From Lojkania enalia (taxonomy: Eukaryota > Ascomycota > Dothideomycetes > Pleosporales): DNA of 64,000 nucleotides. The stretch spans positions 115,300 through 179,299 of the forward strand of contig ML986651.1 of the NCBI GenBank assembly GCA_010094045.1, written 5' to 3'. The notes beneath the pieces are model-generated. The model was not told where the DNA came from. It was given only the letters and a program-made list of their open reading frames with translations, and ran no database searches. The position numbers and the translations under genes are program-made. How positions within the stretch are numbered: the stretch's first letter is position 1; each line of letters opens with the position of its first letter. Below, in pieces: positions 46,648 through 59,837 of this stretch.

Positions 46648-48805
46648 TTGAGGTGTGCAAGAGGCCCCTCAAGGCGCCCCCAAGAATTGCAGCGAGGTCA
46701 ATGGCGGGGACTGCGGGCGCGGAAGAATTGATACTTATGAGGAAAGGTAGCCTGGCGTCGTATCGGCGGTGGCGCTTGTGCGTCGGAAACGCATAAGGTA
46801 GGGCGGCTGTCGGGGTGGAGGGAAGGCTCGGATCAGGCAGCGGCGTCGGCGGGAGAGGTCGTTCAGGGGCTGTAAATGCTGGTTGATGGTGAATTGGGCG
46901 TCGCAAAGCGGTTCAAGGGGTCGTGAAGCGGGTAATGAGGATTTTTTGCGGATTGACTGAAGGTATCCTGGCTTGTTTTGCTGTTGTTTACTCGAGCTGG
47001 TCCGAGCGCGCTTGCACAACAACGAGAGGCTCACTAACGGTGCGGGCCGTGCAGCGTAGCAGCTCAACCCTAGCAGCGTAACGCGACACCGGCGGGAAGG
47101 GTCTGGGGAATCAAATTCGCTGGACGCCTATTGCGGCCCTGATTCGTCGAGTCCTGCACTTTCGCTGTCCCCGGAGACGGAGGGTAATGGAGGAGAGGGA
47201 AGATGAATCTGCTGGGGCCCCTCGATGCGGCCGCCCATCACGCGCGGACCCCAGACGAAATTTTGCCAATGACTCTCGCGCTATGGGCTTGCTTTTGGCT
47301 GCGACGAGTGACGGAGCGTGATTCCGAGTCAGCAAATGCATAAGAACGCGGCGCGGTGCCATTCGTCCTTAGCAGACTAAAAGTGGGTTTTCTTTCTTGA
47401 GAGCTGCCGACCGCGGACCAGACGAGCAGCTACAGCTGTCAACTGGCCATATCAACCGGCCCTCACTCCGCGGCCTGCGTGCTGCACTGTCCGAGAATGC
47501 CGACTGCCTCGACCTGAACGAGCAATGGCAGATGCAGCTGTGATATGGTCGTGAGGGGGCTTCGTGTCACTGAGGCGACTCGGTGCTTTTTTGGCGCGTC
47601 TCACGGAAAGAAAACATAGGCAGCGTCATCTCCACACGAGCGCTAAGAGACATTAGAGCTTCGACTTCGGGCGGCCGGGGGGCTGAGGGCTCTGCAGATC
47701 TCAGGGTCTTCACCATCCAACGCGAGTAAGAAAGCAGAATGTATATAGCTGGCGCTTTGTAACGGCCCATACCCATAGGGTGCATGGCCATAATAGAATA
47801 CACACACCATCCAACGCGGCCGACGACTCCTCTCGCCTCCCCGTGGTGTCGGCTGGGAACCTGTAAATACCTTGCCGCCGGGTATTTTACAGAGCTAAGA
47901 AGAGTCAAGACTGACCAGCACCATCCGCTGGTCAGGGCTACTGGTGGGCGAGCCAGCACTGGCCCAACCACCAATGAGCTACAAGGGAACGCTTTGAAAA
48001 CCATCCGACACACGATTGCGAGTCGATCCTACAGTCGATAACGCTGAGGTCGTGGGACAGGACACCGTTAGGGTGCTCTCGGGCTGCTTTGTTGGAAGGA
48101 GGATACTGCCGGGTTGGAGTGATAACGTACAGAAATGAATAAGTTAAATCGAACAGGTTAAAACGAACGTAAATGATATAACCCAGCGCGCTTGAATCCA
48201 CGCAGAGAACAACGAAACACTTTAGTTAGTAAGAGGGACGATATTATGTTACTTAGCTGTTTCGGTATAGGGAGGATATAAGTAAGCAAACTTCTACAAG
48301 ATATAGTCGGCCTTATTAGAGAGATTTTATAAAGTAGTACGAAACGGATTAACGGTCTACGGGGCGTAGCATATGATAGAATAGAAAACTGGGTGGGCGG
48401 ACTAACGTACCTCACGGTAATACCGCGACACTTCTGCACCTACACCACCCCTACCATAATACCCGAACCAGCTGCCAGCGACAGCTGTCAGCTGCTAGCT
48501 AGAACATGACTGACTCGTCATGACTACGATGGAAGAAGATTTCGCCGACCCGGCTAGTCCGTGCAGCAGCACAGACCTAGCCCTTATAAAAACCTGCACG
48601 ATGTAGATAACTCTGTTCTTCACGCAACGCCTTGATATTCACACGTAGTACGTAGCAATAGAGTTGACTGCCTAAAGTGCGATTGACGAACTGCACGTGA
48701 GCGTCCGTGACACCATCACCAAAACGGGACACTTGAGCTTTCAACGATGCAACAACGAAACAATAAGAATATAACGTACCTTACAAGCGAGCGGCCCATA
48801 CAAGC
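46648..48805. other. Intergenic up to the AT-rich block
   Basis: GC-rich from 46.6 to 47.9 kb with chance frames on both strands (the 148-codon minus frame 47567-48013 has no motif). No tRNA or other RNA gene recognised. The base composition falls sharply after about 48.8 kb. Confidence 0.5.
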
Positions 48806-49066
48806 GACAGGGTTGTCAAAAATAAAATTATCGTTTCGTAAAAAATAAATTATCGTACTTGGCGATTATTTTATGCTGAATAATATACGATATTATCAGA
48901 GAATTTAGCGCACAAGCTATCTTTCCTTACTAAAATTTATCTCTTATTATATGAAAGCTATTTTCTTTACTATTATAGTTTTAGAGAATAGCTTTCTAGT
49001 TTCTCTTAACTCTTTTGAATCGCTTAAAGTCTCTAGTAGCATAAGTTGGAAAAATACGTCTAGTAT

Positions 49067-49382
49067 TGTAACGGCCTCTGATTGGCCAGGTGCAGGATAG
49101 GGCGATGACTAAGAGTGATCACGTGCTGCGGGGGGGGGGGTGTTATTCTTGTGGGTTTGTGATAGAATGTGCGCAAGTAGAGTGTGCGAAGAATATTCAA
49201 GTTGACTACGAAGAGCTATAAAGGTTGGAGTCGTAAGGTTATTAAATACAATTTGGTCCTCCTACTACTCTTCCCACTCAGTCGCCGCTCAGGGACTGAG
49301 TCGTTCACGTGACTAGTCCCACTCGCTTATCCATACAGAGTCCTATACTTTAATAGGTTCTAGCGCGAGGGTGTTTGTAATA
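49067..49382 (+). repeat. LTR-like repeat, copy A
   Basis: Starts TGTAACGGCCTCTGATTGG and ends about TTTGTAATA, 316 bp, limits inferred from TG...-type ends. It shares over 200 bp with copy B at 49490. It retains CA/TG words and a G-run (49129-49140), so it has escaped most RIP. It contains an inverted CCAAT (ATTGG) and TCACGTG. A degenerate relative of its tail occurs at 53.22-53.33 kb. Confidence 0.6.
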
Positions 49383-49489
49383 CTATCCCCCTCTTTAAGC
49401 TCTTAGCCTAAGAGTTATTCCGTTCTTCTTAGTTATATAGTAAGGTTAATAAGCCACTTGTACTTTCCTTATATACTTTTCTAATACTC

Positions 49490-49740
49490 TAACGGCCTCT
49501 GATTGGCCAGGTGCAGGGCGGAGTGATGACTAAGAGCAATCACGTGCTGCGAGGTAGATTATTCTTGTGGGCTTGTGATAGAAGTGCGCAAGTAGAGTGT
49601 GCGAAGGATATTCAAGTTGACTACAAAGAACTACGAAGATTGGAGTCGTAAGGTCATTAAATACAATTTGGTTCCCTTATTATTTCTTCTTGCTCAGTCA
49701 CTCAGTTAACTGAGCTACTGAGTACACTCAGTTGCTCCAG
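49490..49740 (+). repeat. LTR-like repeat, copy B (truncated or divergent at the right)
   Basis: Begins TAACGGCCTCTGATTGGCC and follows copy A through GATGACTAAGAG, CACGTGCTGCG, GTGCGCAAGTAGAGTGTGCG and ATTAAATACAATTTGG to a CTCAGT-rich segment, then diverges. Same orientation as copy A, 107 bp beyond its end. Confidence 0.65.
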
Positions 49741-52700
49741 ACTTGGCAAGAATATGGAAAAATAGATATTCCGAATATTTTGCTAAGATATTTAGAATAT
49801 GCGCTATCTAGAATAATATCCGCGGATATTCTACGCTAGTCCTAAAATAGTAATTACCTCAACCCTAATGCTAATTCCTCTCCGTTCTTCTCTATTTCTA
49901 CAGCTATTAGCTTCTTAGAGTATCGTATAAGGTAGATATTATCTTTTTTATATTGCTACTATACTATTAAGATTGTATTTACTATAATTCTTTATAGTTA
50001 TAATTCTATTATTAGCGCGAGTTTAGAATAATAGTAGATTAAGTTTTATTTATAGTAAGTTATATATATTATATAATACCTCTAAGTTATTTATTCTAGA
50101 TCTAATCTCTTTTACTTTTACTTTTACCTTATTTTCTTCTCTTCTCGTATAATATTTATATCTCTACTACTTTACTACTATATCTTCTCTTTTTAAACCT
50201 CTTTCTTTTATTATATAATATAGTAGATTAACTAAACAGTAATATAGTCGCTACTATAATTTAGTAGACTTAAGAAGATAATAGAAATTTCTAGTAATAA
50301 ACTAGTAAAGATAATTATATAAGATAGATTCGGCGTCTTTTAGCTATTTAACCAGCCTTTAATACAGCCTTAAACGCTACTTATTATACTATAAGTAATT
50401 TATTTACTATTATATAATATACTAACTATTATAGGATTAATAAAAATACGTCTAGTCTACTCCCTATATTAATATCGAATTTTTTAATAGCTGCTTTTAC
50501 TACTATTAACTCTTAATATATCGGCCGTTATATATTAATACTATATTAATCTAGACTTATAATACTATAAATAAGGTTTCTTATAGTAATTTTCTTTATT
50601 ATATAATATTTAATTAAACTATTACTTACTTTAAAATAGGTAAATATATTTAATATTTTTACCGCGGGCCTTTTCTTAAATATATATCTCTACTATATAA
50701 GTAGTCAGCTGCTTATACTAATTATAAGTAGAAAGATTAGGCTAAAACTAAGTATAACCTCTATAACAGTAAAAAGCTAGATAGGTATCTTATAATAGAA
50801 GAAGTATCTAGACTTAATAGTCTTAATATACTAGAGGATAAAGATCTACCTACTATAAATACTGTAGAAGAAGTTGAGGCTAGAACTTAGGTAATAGATT
50901 TACTATTAGAAGTTAAAGAAGCTAATTAATTATTATATAAGAGTTTAAGGCTTTAGTTTTATAAAAACTAATAAAAAGGGATATTTTATATTATATAATA
51001 ATCTATTTAATTTAACTAGTAATATATATATATACTAAATTCTTAATAGTATCTAGATTTAATTATACTCGATTCTAAGATATTATATAATAGCTTTTAG
51101 AGAAGATCCGTTCTAGTTTATTATTTATTAGTAGAATTAAGTAGATCTTATAGGCGAGTTAAAATAGAATTAGCTATTTTAATTATTATATATTATTCTA
51201 CTACTATTTAAGAATATTTTTAATTCCTTTTATATTTAAACTTTAAATACATTTATCCCATTTATTATCCGTTTTTATTAAAGTAAAATTTCCAAGTAAT
51301 CTTATAGTTACTACTTTAATTAACCTATTTTTAGTTTCCTAGAGAATATAGACTATTATATAATAAGTCGGTTGTTCTTAACACCTTAATTAATCTTTAA
51401 ATGCTAATTCTATATTATATAAACTAGAATCTAAATTAGCTTTAAAATAAAGCTATTACTACTTTAATTAAGCTTATTTTACCTTTTAATCTTTCTATAA
51501 TATTTTAAAGTAAGGTAAGAGTTAATTGAAGAATGTCGTACGATAAAAAGGATGAAGAGTAGTAGCTAACTAATAAATTAGCTGTATCTAAAGAAGATCC
51601 TACTATTTCTACTATATATTAAGTACTTACTTAGCTTATATAATATAGTTATTATTAAATTCTATATCTTTTCTTATATACTATAATTTAAATGCTTTTA
51701 TATAAATATTAAGAATCTATATTAAAGGTAAGACTTGTCTAAAATATTATATATCTCCTTTATTTTAAAGTAGAATCTCTTTAAATTAAGATAAAAAATT
51801 TGCTATTATACGAAGTATTTTCTAGTCTTAAATATCTAAAGCTTTTTCCTAAAGATCTAAATACTTTTTAATATAATAATCTACTTCTATTTTAAGTGTA
51901 ATAGTAATAGAAATTATATTAAACTAGCTATTTTATCTTATATAATTATCTAAAGGGATTATCTATTTTACTATAGATAGAAATACTACTATTTAAACCT
52001 CTAAACTTTAAATATAAACTATAATATTATATAGTTTACTAAAAATATCTATAACTTTAAGTATTTCTTATATAATAAAAAAAGATTCTTCTTTAGTTTA
52101 ATCTAATATTATAAGATCTTTAGGGGAATTGCTATTATCTAAGGATAAAAAGAGGAATACTTAAATAATAAGATTAATAATATAACTAATATATCGAATT
52201 CGATTCTATTATAAATTCTAAATAAGTTTAAACTTCTTTATATACTATATAACTATTATATAATATAGAGTATTATTAGTTGTAGAATTATTACTAATAA
52301 TAATACTAAGGTTTTAACTAATTTAATATTTATCGAGTATTATATAAAGTATTTAGAATTAATCTTCTTCTAAATATCTAGAAACTAGTTATAGAGTAAG
52401 AAGTCGTTTAATAATTAATTAATTAACGTATTATATATAATATCTAGTAGTTTTAAGAAATAAGATCTAGTTTAGTAATATCTAAATATTAAGTGTAATA
52501 TAAATCTTTAAAACAGCTAATTAAATTTTATCTTAAAGTAATACTTTTTAATCTATTTAATATCGTATAATATTAGCGCGAATAGTATTATATAAAGTAG
52601 AAATCTATTAACTAGTAGTCGGATTTAATACTTGCGTAAAGGTATAAAATACTAGAGATTTAATAACTAAAAAGGGAAGCTATTACTTAAGAATATATTA

Positions 52701-53431
52701 TATAAGAGCTTTATAAACTAAGGTTTTATTAATAATAGTTTTAAAGACTAAGTTATAGAGTTTCTATCTTATATAAGTATCTATATTATTTAATAAGTCT
52801 TTAAGCTGTATAGATGTATCTATATAAACTTAAAACGCTTTCTTTCGAATATTAGTTCTATATTTTTATAGATGCTGTTTAATATTTATAGTAATAATAC
52901 TACTCTAATTACAACTAGAATATCTATAATACTATATTATACGATTCTCTAGGCCTTTTACTATAGGTTTATAGAAAAGATAAGGTTAAAGGAATACCTA
53001 AAGATCTTAGGGTGTTTAGTTAGCTATTTCCGTCTAAGGATCTATAATAAGGGTAGATCTGTTATATAATATACATTTATAGAATATTTTTCTATAGGTA
53101 GAATCTGTCTAGATCTAAATTAGGCCTAGTATAAAATATCCGCAGATATTATCCGGAATATAGTATATTTACGAATTGTAGTATATTGGTAGATATTTAA
53201 ATAAAATTTTATTCTTGCTTAGTATAAGTTACTTAGTTAACTAAGCTACTAAACGCGTTATATACCTCGTGTTAGCCCTATTCTTCTAGCTATATAGAGT
53301 CCCAGATCTTAATTAGGTCTAGTATAGGGATTCCCGTAGGGATATCTATAATAAATACCTCTTTTCTACTACTCTATACTAAGTTACTATTACTACGCTA
53401 ACTATATTAATTCTTCTAGTTTAATTATAAT
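49741..53431. other. Unclassified RIP-degraded DNA
   Basis: Extremely AT-rich. Long plus-strand stretches (for example 50.75-50.95 and 52.6-53.1 kb) read as protein-like text broken by TAG/TAA stops, so an old coding repeat is likely, but I could not find reverse transcriptase, integrase or transposase motifs. A degenerate relative of the copy A tail at 53.22-53.33 kb suggests this may be the body of an LTR element between 49.5 and 53.35 kb. Confidence 0.4.
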
Positions 53432-53436
53432 ACTTT

Positions 53437-53739
53437 TATTACAGACGCTTATATATAGTTAGTTAATTATACTTTAGGTAGTTAACTCTATTACTACGTA
53501 CTATATATAAATATTAAAATATTGCGTAAAGAATAGAGATATCTATATTATATAGGTTTTTATAGGGGCTAAGTCTATACTACTATATAGGTTAGCCGGG
53601 TTGGCGAAACCTTCCTCTATTATAGTTATAATAAGTCGGTTATATTCTAGCTAGTAGTTAATAGCTATTACTAGTAGCTGGTTCGGATATTATAGTAAGG
53701 ATAGTATAAGTATAGAAGTATCGCGGTATTACTATAATA
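53437..53739 (-). repeat. 3' LTR of the Gypsy element
   Basis: Same length and frame of alignment as 59173-59475. Its inner end ACTATAATA corresponds to ACCGTAACA in the other LTR, C-to-T and G-to-A changes as RIP makes. Confidence 0.9.
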
Positions 53740-53876
53740 GTACTCCTCTTTTAGTTATAAGCTTCTATAAGTTAAGTCTATATATTATATTTAAGTTATT
53801 TATAATTAAGTAGTAGTTATTAATACTAGTATTAGTTAAGATTGTAGGTATATTAATATAATTAGTTATTATCGTA

Positions 53877-54020
53877 TAGTAGTACTATACTAGAAATTAG
53901 GTTGGTTTAGTTTATATAGTAGTACTATACTAGAAATTAGGTTGGTTCGGTTTATATAGTAGTATTATACTAGGGATTAGATCGGTTCGGTTTATATAGT
54001 AGTACTATACTAGAGATTAG
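53877..54020 (+). repeat. 40-bp tandem repeat inside the Gypsy 3' end
   Basis: AGTACTATACTAG recurs at 53881, 53921, 53961 (one change) and 54001, exactly 40 bp apart, with a GGTTGGTTCGGTTTATAT-type linker. It lies between pol and the 3' LTR. Confidence 0.93.
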
Positions 54021-57000
54021 TAGTAGTATTATTACTAGTATTATATTAGTATAGTATTATTATAGGTATCTAAGAATATACTTAGATTAGACCCTAGTAC
54101 TTAATTAAGAATCTAAACGTAATATTATATTTAGGTTTTATTTATTTAGATTTCTAGCGTAGTAATTTTTTACGGCAGTTATCTTAGTAAAGTTACTAGC
54201 CGGGTACTATTCTAAGTTATAATAGCTAGTCTACTTAACTAGGTATTTATACCGGCATCTCTATTAGTTGTAGTAGAAGTCTTCTATTCGTTTAACGAGG
54301 TATTCTAGTTCTCTATTAATCTCGATAGGTTTAGGGTTGTATACTTATTAACTAGATAAGTAGTTAGATAACTTAGATACTAGCTATAATAGTAATATAT
54401 AGAATATAGAATATATTTTAGCCGATTCGGGTAGCTTTAGTTTATAAGTATATAAGAACACCTTTATAATAACCTTATAGAGGCCTATATTCTTCTAGTT
54501 AAACTTTTTTAACGGTCTTTATATACGTATATTCTTAGTATCTAGCTAGACTAGATTACTAACCTAGTAGTTAGAGGCTAGTACGCGCTTATAGTTAGTA
54601 TACTTTTATTAGAACGCTTATACTTAGGTAAGTTCTTCTCTAATATACTCTATAATATCCTTTATCTTATTAACTAGTCTATTAGCTTTCTAGACTATTA
54701 GAGACTATTTTAGCGGTTAATAGATCCCTATAGGTAGCTTAAAGCCTATTTAAGAGTACTAGCTAAAATAGGCTAGAAATAGAGAGACTTTTATTAATTT
54801 AGATACTATATTATTCGCTTTAAACTACGCTATTAGTAGCTATTTAACCTAGTTATCTTATTCGTAGCTAGTATAGGTTTAGAGAACTTGTTCTATTACT
54901 ATATTAGTATTCTCTATCTAGTTATTAGTCTTTAAATAAAAGCTAGTTAATATATATATATTAATTTATAGCTGTTTATAGAGCTCTTAGTAGAAGATAG
55001 AGATAAACTATATCCTATAGTTAGATATAATAGTATATAGTAGTCTATAGTAAACTTATATATAGTAATAGAACAGTTAAATAATATTAGAAGCTTTAAT
55101 TCTTACGTATAGTATTAGGTATCTATACTTACTAAGCCTATTAACTACTACTATAATATTTGTACAACCTTTTAATTCTAGTAGATTAGTTATAAAGTCT
55201 ATAAAAATATCTTAAAACTTTTATTTAGGTATAGGTAATAGTTTTAGTAATCTATAGTACTTCTCTTTAGAAGTCTTACTTCTTTAATATATATAATAAT
55301 AGCCTATATATTATTATATTAAGTCGAATATCTTTAACTAATAGTACTCGCGCTAGAATAGTTCTAAGGTCTTTCCTCAACTAGAGTATCTACTAGACGG
55401 TAAATTATAAATAGCTTACAGCAGTTTAAGCTTTAGCTTATTATAGTCTAGTACTATAAGTTAATCTTAGTAGTATAGTTAGTTATTATACTTTTTATAG
55501 TTAGCTAAAGTTAGAAGCTTAGATCGATAGGTTTCTTTTCTTAGTAGCTTTAGGGTATTTTAGATTAGATTATCGTTTAGATATTCTTCGTTAATAATCT
55601 CTATAATTAATTAGCCTACTTCTATCTATTAGAATAGTTTAGAACGAAGTAATATCTATTAATAACCTCTATAGGCCTCTTATTATATAAGCTTATTCTA
55701 TAACCTTTAAATTAAGGTATTAGACTTCTCTCTAAGTTTTCTAGGTTAGTATATAATACTAAAGTTAAACCTTAATAGATATTTTAACTAATAGATCTAT
55801 TAATAGTTTAGCTGCTTTATTATTATAAAGTACTATAGGTTCTTATAATTATTTAGCACTTTTATAAGAAATACTACACCTTCTAATTCGGGCCTCTATT
55901 ACTTAAAATATTAGATAATTGTAAGTAGTTCCTTATTATATATCTTATAATTGCCTTTAGTAGGGTTTATACGCTTAGAGAAGTAGGTAATAGATCTTAG
56001 TTTACTATTAGTACTTCTCTAGGATAGTATACTAGCTGTTATAAAATTAAACGCGTTAACTTCTACTACTATTAGTAGTTTAGAGTTAAAGTATTAGAGA
56101 ATTAGTATAGAGATAAAAGTATTTTTTAAGTAGTCGAAAGAATATTAACAGCTATTATTCTAGTTAAATCGAGTATTCTTCTTAGTTAGAGCTATTAAAG
56201 GGGAGACTTTTTATAAGAAATTGCTAATAAATTATTAGTAGAAGTTCGCGAAACCTATAAAGGCTTAAATATCTTTTATATTTTTAGAGTATTCCTAATT
56301 AACAATTATCTCTACCTTCTTTAAGTCTATATAGATCCCTTCTATAGTAATTATATACCCTAGATAGGTTACTTCTAACTAGTAGAACTTATACTTATTT
56401 ATATTAAGCTGTAGACTATTTACTCTTAAAGCTTTAAAAACTAACTAGATATATTACTTATAATTCTTTAAATTCTTACTAAATATTAGAATATTATTAA
56501 TATAGATAGTATAGAATATATTAAGATATAATCTTAGTATATTATTTATAAAGTACTAGAATATATTTAAAGCGTTAGCTAGGCTAAAAGGTATTATTAG
56601 GTATTTAAACAGCCTATAGCGTATATAAAAGGTAGTTATCTATTTATCTTCTTTAATAATTCTTAGCTTATTAAACGTAGTTATAATATTAAGTTTTATA
56701 TAGTATTTAGCTTTACTAAATTAGGCTAATATTTCTTAGATTAGTAGAATCGGGTATTAGTTCTTAATAGTAATAGTATTTAGAGCTCTATAGTTTATAT
56801 AGAATTAGAAACTACTTCTAGGTTTCTTTATAAAGATTATAGGTGTAGCTACTAATAATAAACTTACCCTAATAAATCCCTTAGATAAGTTCTTATTAAG
56901 ATACTTCCTTAATACCTTTAACTTATTCTAGGATATCTTATAGAGTAGACTAAAACTAGCTTACTTACTATTCTCTAGTTTAATCTTATAATCGTATAAT

Positions 57001-59172
57001 TATCGTTTAGACAGCTTATCTACATCCTTATATAAGAAGATAGATAATAGGTTATAGTATTTTTTAGGTACTTTAGTAATAGGATTAATATATACTTTTA
57101 AGGCTAGAGTCTTATTAATATTAGCTATTAATACAGCGAAGATTTTATAGTTAGATTACTAGAAGAGTTAGACTAGTAGTATAGCGCCTATATAATATAT
57201 ATCTAGTTATAGTATAAACTTTAGATATTTAAGCTTAAATAGGTCTTTTTAACTATAATTTTTATCTAAAATTAAGTTAGTTTTAGTTTTAGATTCTTTT
57301 AACTAGTATAATATCTTAGATAGCTAGTAATTATATTAGGTATAGCTTAATAAGCGGAGCTTTAAATAGTACTACCTAGACTTTAGGCTATATAGGGGTC
57401 GTAAATTAGTTACTTTAAGATCTCCTTTTATATTAGGTTCGGGTAGTTTACAGTCTTTAATAATCGTTTAAATAGCCTATTAGTAGATAATAATACTAGT
57501 AGATTATAAATATTAAGTTAGATATTAGTTAGTAGTAAAGACTAGCTATTTATTCTTATAGTCTAGGTTTATACAATACTTATATATCTATAGCTATCTT
57601 AGAATTAACTAGTATTTTTCTAGTATAGTTATATAGAGATATACTATCTCTAAATAGTTTAAGTATTAGAAGGTTAGAATAACTAAGTAGAAGATAGTCC
57701 CCTTATAGAAGACTTCTCTATTAAAGCTGGTTGGGTATAGGTTATATAAGAGTTATATCTTTTAGAGTTTTAAGGTATATATAAGGTCTCTATAGATATA
57801 ACTATAACTAGTAGCCCTAGTATTAATAAGAATATTAATATCTTACTAGACTAGGTTTTAACAGATTAAGAAAGGAGCTAGGATCTAGTAGTTCTATAAC
57901 TATTTTTATAGGAGCTGGTTCTATAGATATATAGAAATTCAGTATAGGCGTAGTTTTAAAAAGTAACTTACTTTTAGAATAGACCTTTAAGTAATATTCT
58001 AGTTAGCGAGACTAGTTATATTTAGGAGTAAGAATAATAGCTTTATCTATAGAATAATAAGCGTATTAAGAATTGGTTAGAGGATTAATTGGAGGATTAA
58101 GAGTAGAATCTATAGGGTATAGTAGGACTCTAAGACCCTTAATAGATTAATAGTAGAGAGGTACTGCATTCTAGCGAAATATATCTCTTACTACTATATT
58201 TATAACAGCGTCTTTTATAGTAGTACCTTTCTTATTTATTAGAGCTTATAGGCGTGTAGCTAGAAGTATTAAGTTTTATAGCGTTTAGGTTCTTCTAGTA
58301 AGTAGTATAATACTTCGGTTATTTATAGTAGTTGCTAAGTAGGTAATATAGGTTAGTATTATATAGGGAAATTAGGTTAGTATAATCGTTCAGGGTGTTA
58401 GATATTATAATACTAATTATAGTATAGTAGAGCTTATTAGAGAGAGAATATTAGAGATATATAATTTATCTAGTCTTATTTAGTTTAGTATCTATAATTA
58501 GGCGTCGGAATTTAGTAAAGTAAGTAGGGAACCTGCTTTGGCCTTATTTTAAAGTCTCTAGCTTACTTTATACTATAGTTTCCTTATTCTAGTTACTATA
58601 AGTAGATTTTAAGAAGGCGACCAAGCTATCTACAGAGTTAATACTCTTATCTATTAATAGGTTAACTAATATTACTAGGTCTCGTTTTAGACGGGAATAG
58701 GTATATAGAAGGCGGGTATATTTAGTTAAATATCAGTTAGCATTTCTTTCTAGTTTATAGCGGAGCTTTCTAATAAAGTATAAAAGCTCTAAGCGTTTAC
58801 TAGAGAATATTAGAAGGTTAGGTAAGCGGTTAGAACAGAAATATAAGTTATACGTAGTTTTAAGCGGATTAGAAGTTAACGTAGATATCTATTTAGAAGC
58901 TAGGGTTGTAGGCTAAGTTAGGCTAAGGGCGGGTAATAGTTCTATTACTATTAATATACTAGTAACTGGTAGAGGGGTAGCTGTTTAATAGCTACTAAAT
59001 TCCCTTTATATCGCTTTAAGGTCTAACTTATAGCGGTTCTCCTAGGTTATTAAAGCCTCTACTAGCATCTCGTTCTTCTACTATAAAGAGTCTAGCTTAC
59101 TCTAGATCTCTTTAAGTATATTAATAAACGCGTTCTCGTCTATAGTATATAATAGTAGATAATATAATATAA

Positions 59173-59475
59173 TATTATAGACGCTTATATATAGTTAGTT
59201 AATCGTACTTTAGGTAGTTAACTCTATTACTATATACTATATATAAATATTAAAACGTTGCGTAAAGAATAGAGATATCTATATTATATAGGTTTTTATA
59301 GGAGCTAGGTCTGTACTACTATACGGGCTAGCTAGGTTAGCAAAACCTTCCTCTATTATAGTTATAATAAGTCGGTTATATTCTAGCTAGCAGCTAATAG
59401 CTATTACTAGCAGCTGGTTCGGGTATTATAGTAAGGGTAATATAGGTGTAGAGGTGTCGCGGTATTACCGTAACA
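59173..59475 (-). repeat. 5' LTR of the Gypsy element
   Basis: The less mutated copy: it keeps CCGTAACA at the outer end and some CA/TG words. It carries the would-be promoter of the element. Confidence 0.9.
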
Positions 59476-59837
59476 ACCTTATTCTTATTATTCTTATAAG
59501 GGATTAATATATAAAATTAATAAAAAGGAGATTCTAAAATAATTATACTACTTTAAGTACCTTTAGTCTAATATATAGTTATTTTATAATATTTTCTATA
59601 ATATTTAAAATATTTATATAATAGTATAGATAAGATAATAAGTCTAAATATAGTATAAATCTATTTAAAAGTATATAGAAATATATAGAAGTTTAAGAAC
59701 CTAGAAATTCTATTAATATCTATAGGCCTTATATAAAAGAATATAGAAAAACTACTAAACTACTTATAAAAGAGTATATATAGATAGAAAAAGGGGTGGA
59801 ACTAGGGGTAGGATAAGATAAGTAAAAAGCTTTAACG

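Larger units (their letters stand above)
53437..59475 (-). mobile_element. Complete Ty3/Gypsy LTR retrotransposon, RIP-inactivated
   Basis: Two direct LTRs of 303 bp each (53437-53739 and 59173-59475) bound a 6,039-bp element on the minus strand. Read 5'-3', each LTR begins TGTTACGG (TATTATAG in the mutated left copy). Differences are mainly C/T and G/A transitions. Flanks ACTTT (53432-53436) and ACCTT (59476-59480) are a 5-bp target duplication with one transition. A purine tract (AAAAGAGGA, minus strand, 53744-53752) sits just inside the 3' LTR. Near 56.47-56.62 kb the minus strand reads Gypsy reverse-transcriptase text with stops: PFSLANA, then YINNILIFSKN where YxDD is expected, both catalytic Asp codons turned to Asn. 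Gag should lie at the right, pol leftward. No frame is intact. Confidence 0.92.

Noticed and set aside
47567..48013. 148-codon minus-strand frame before the AT-rich block
   Set aside because: GC-rich region where both strands stay open by chance; no recognisable motif.
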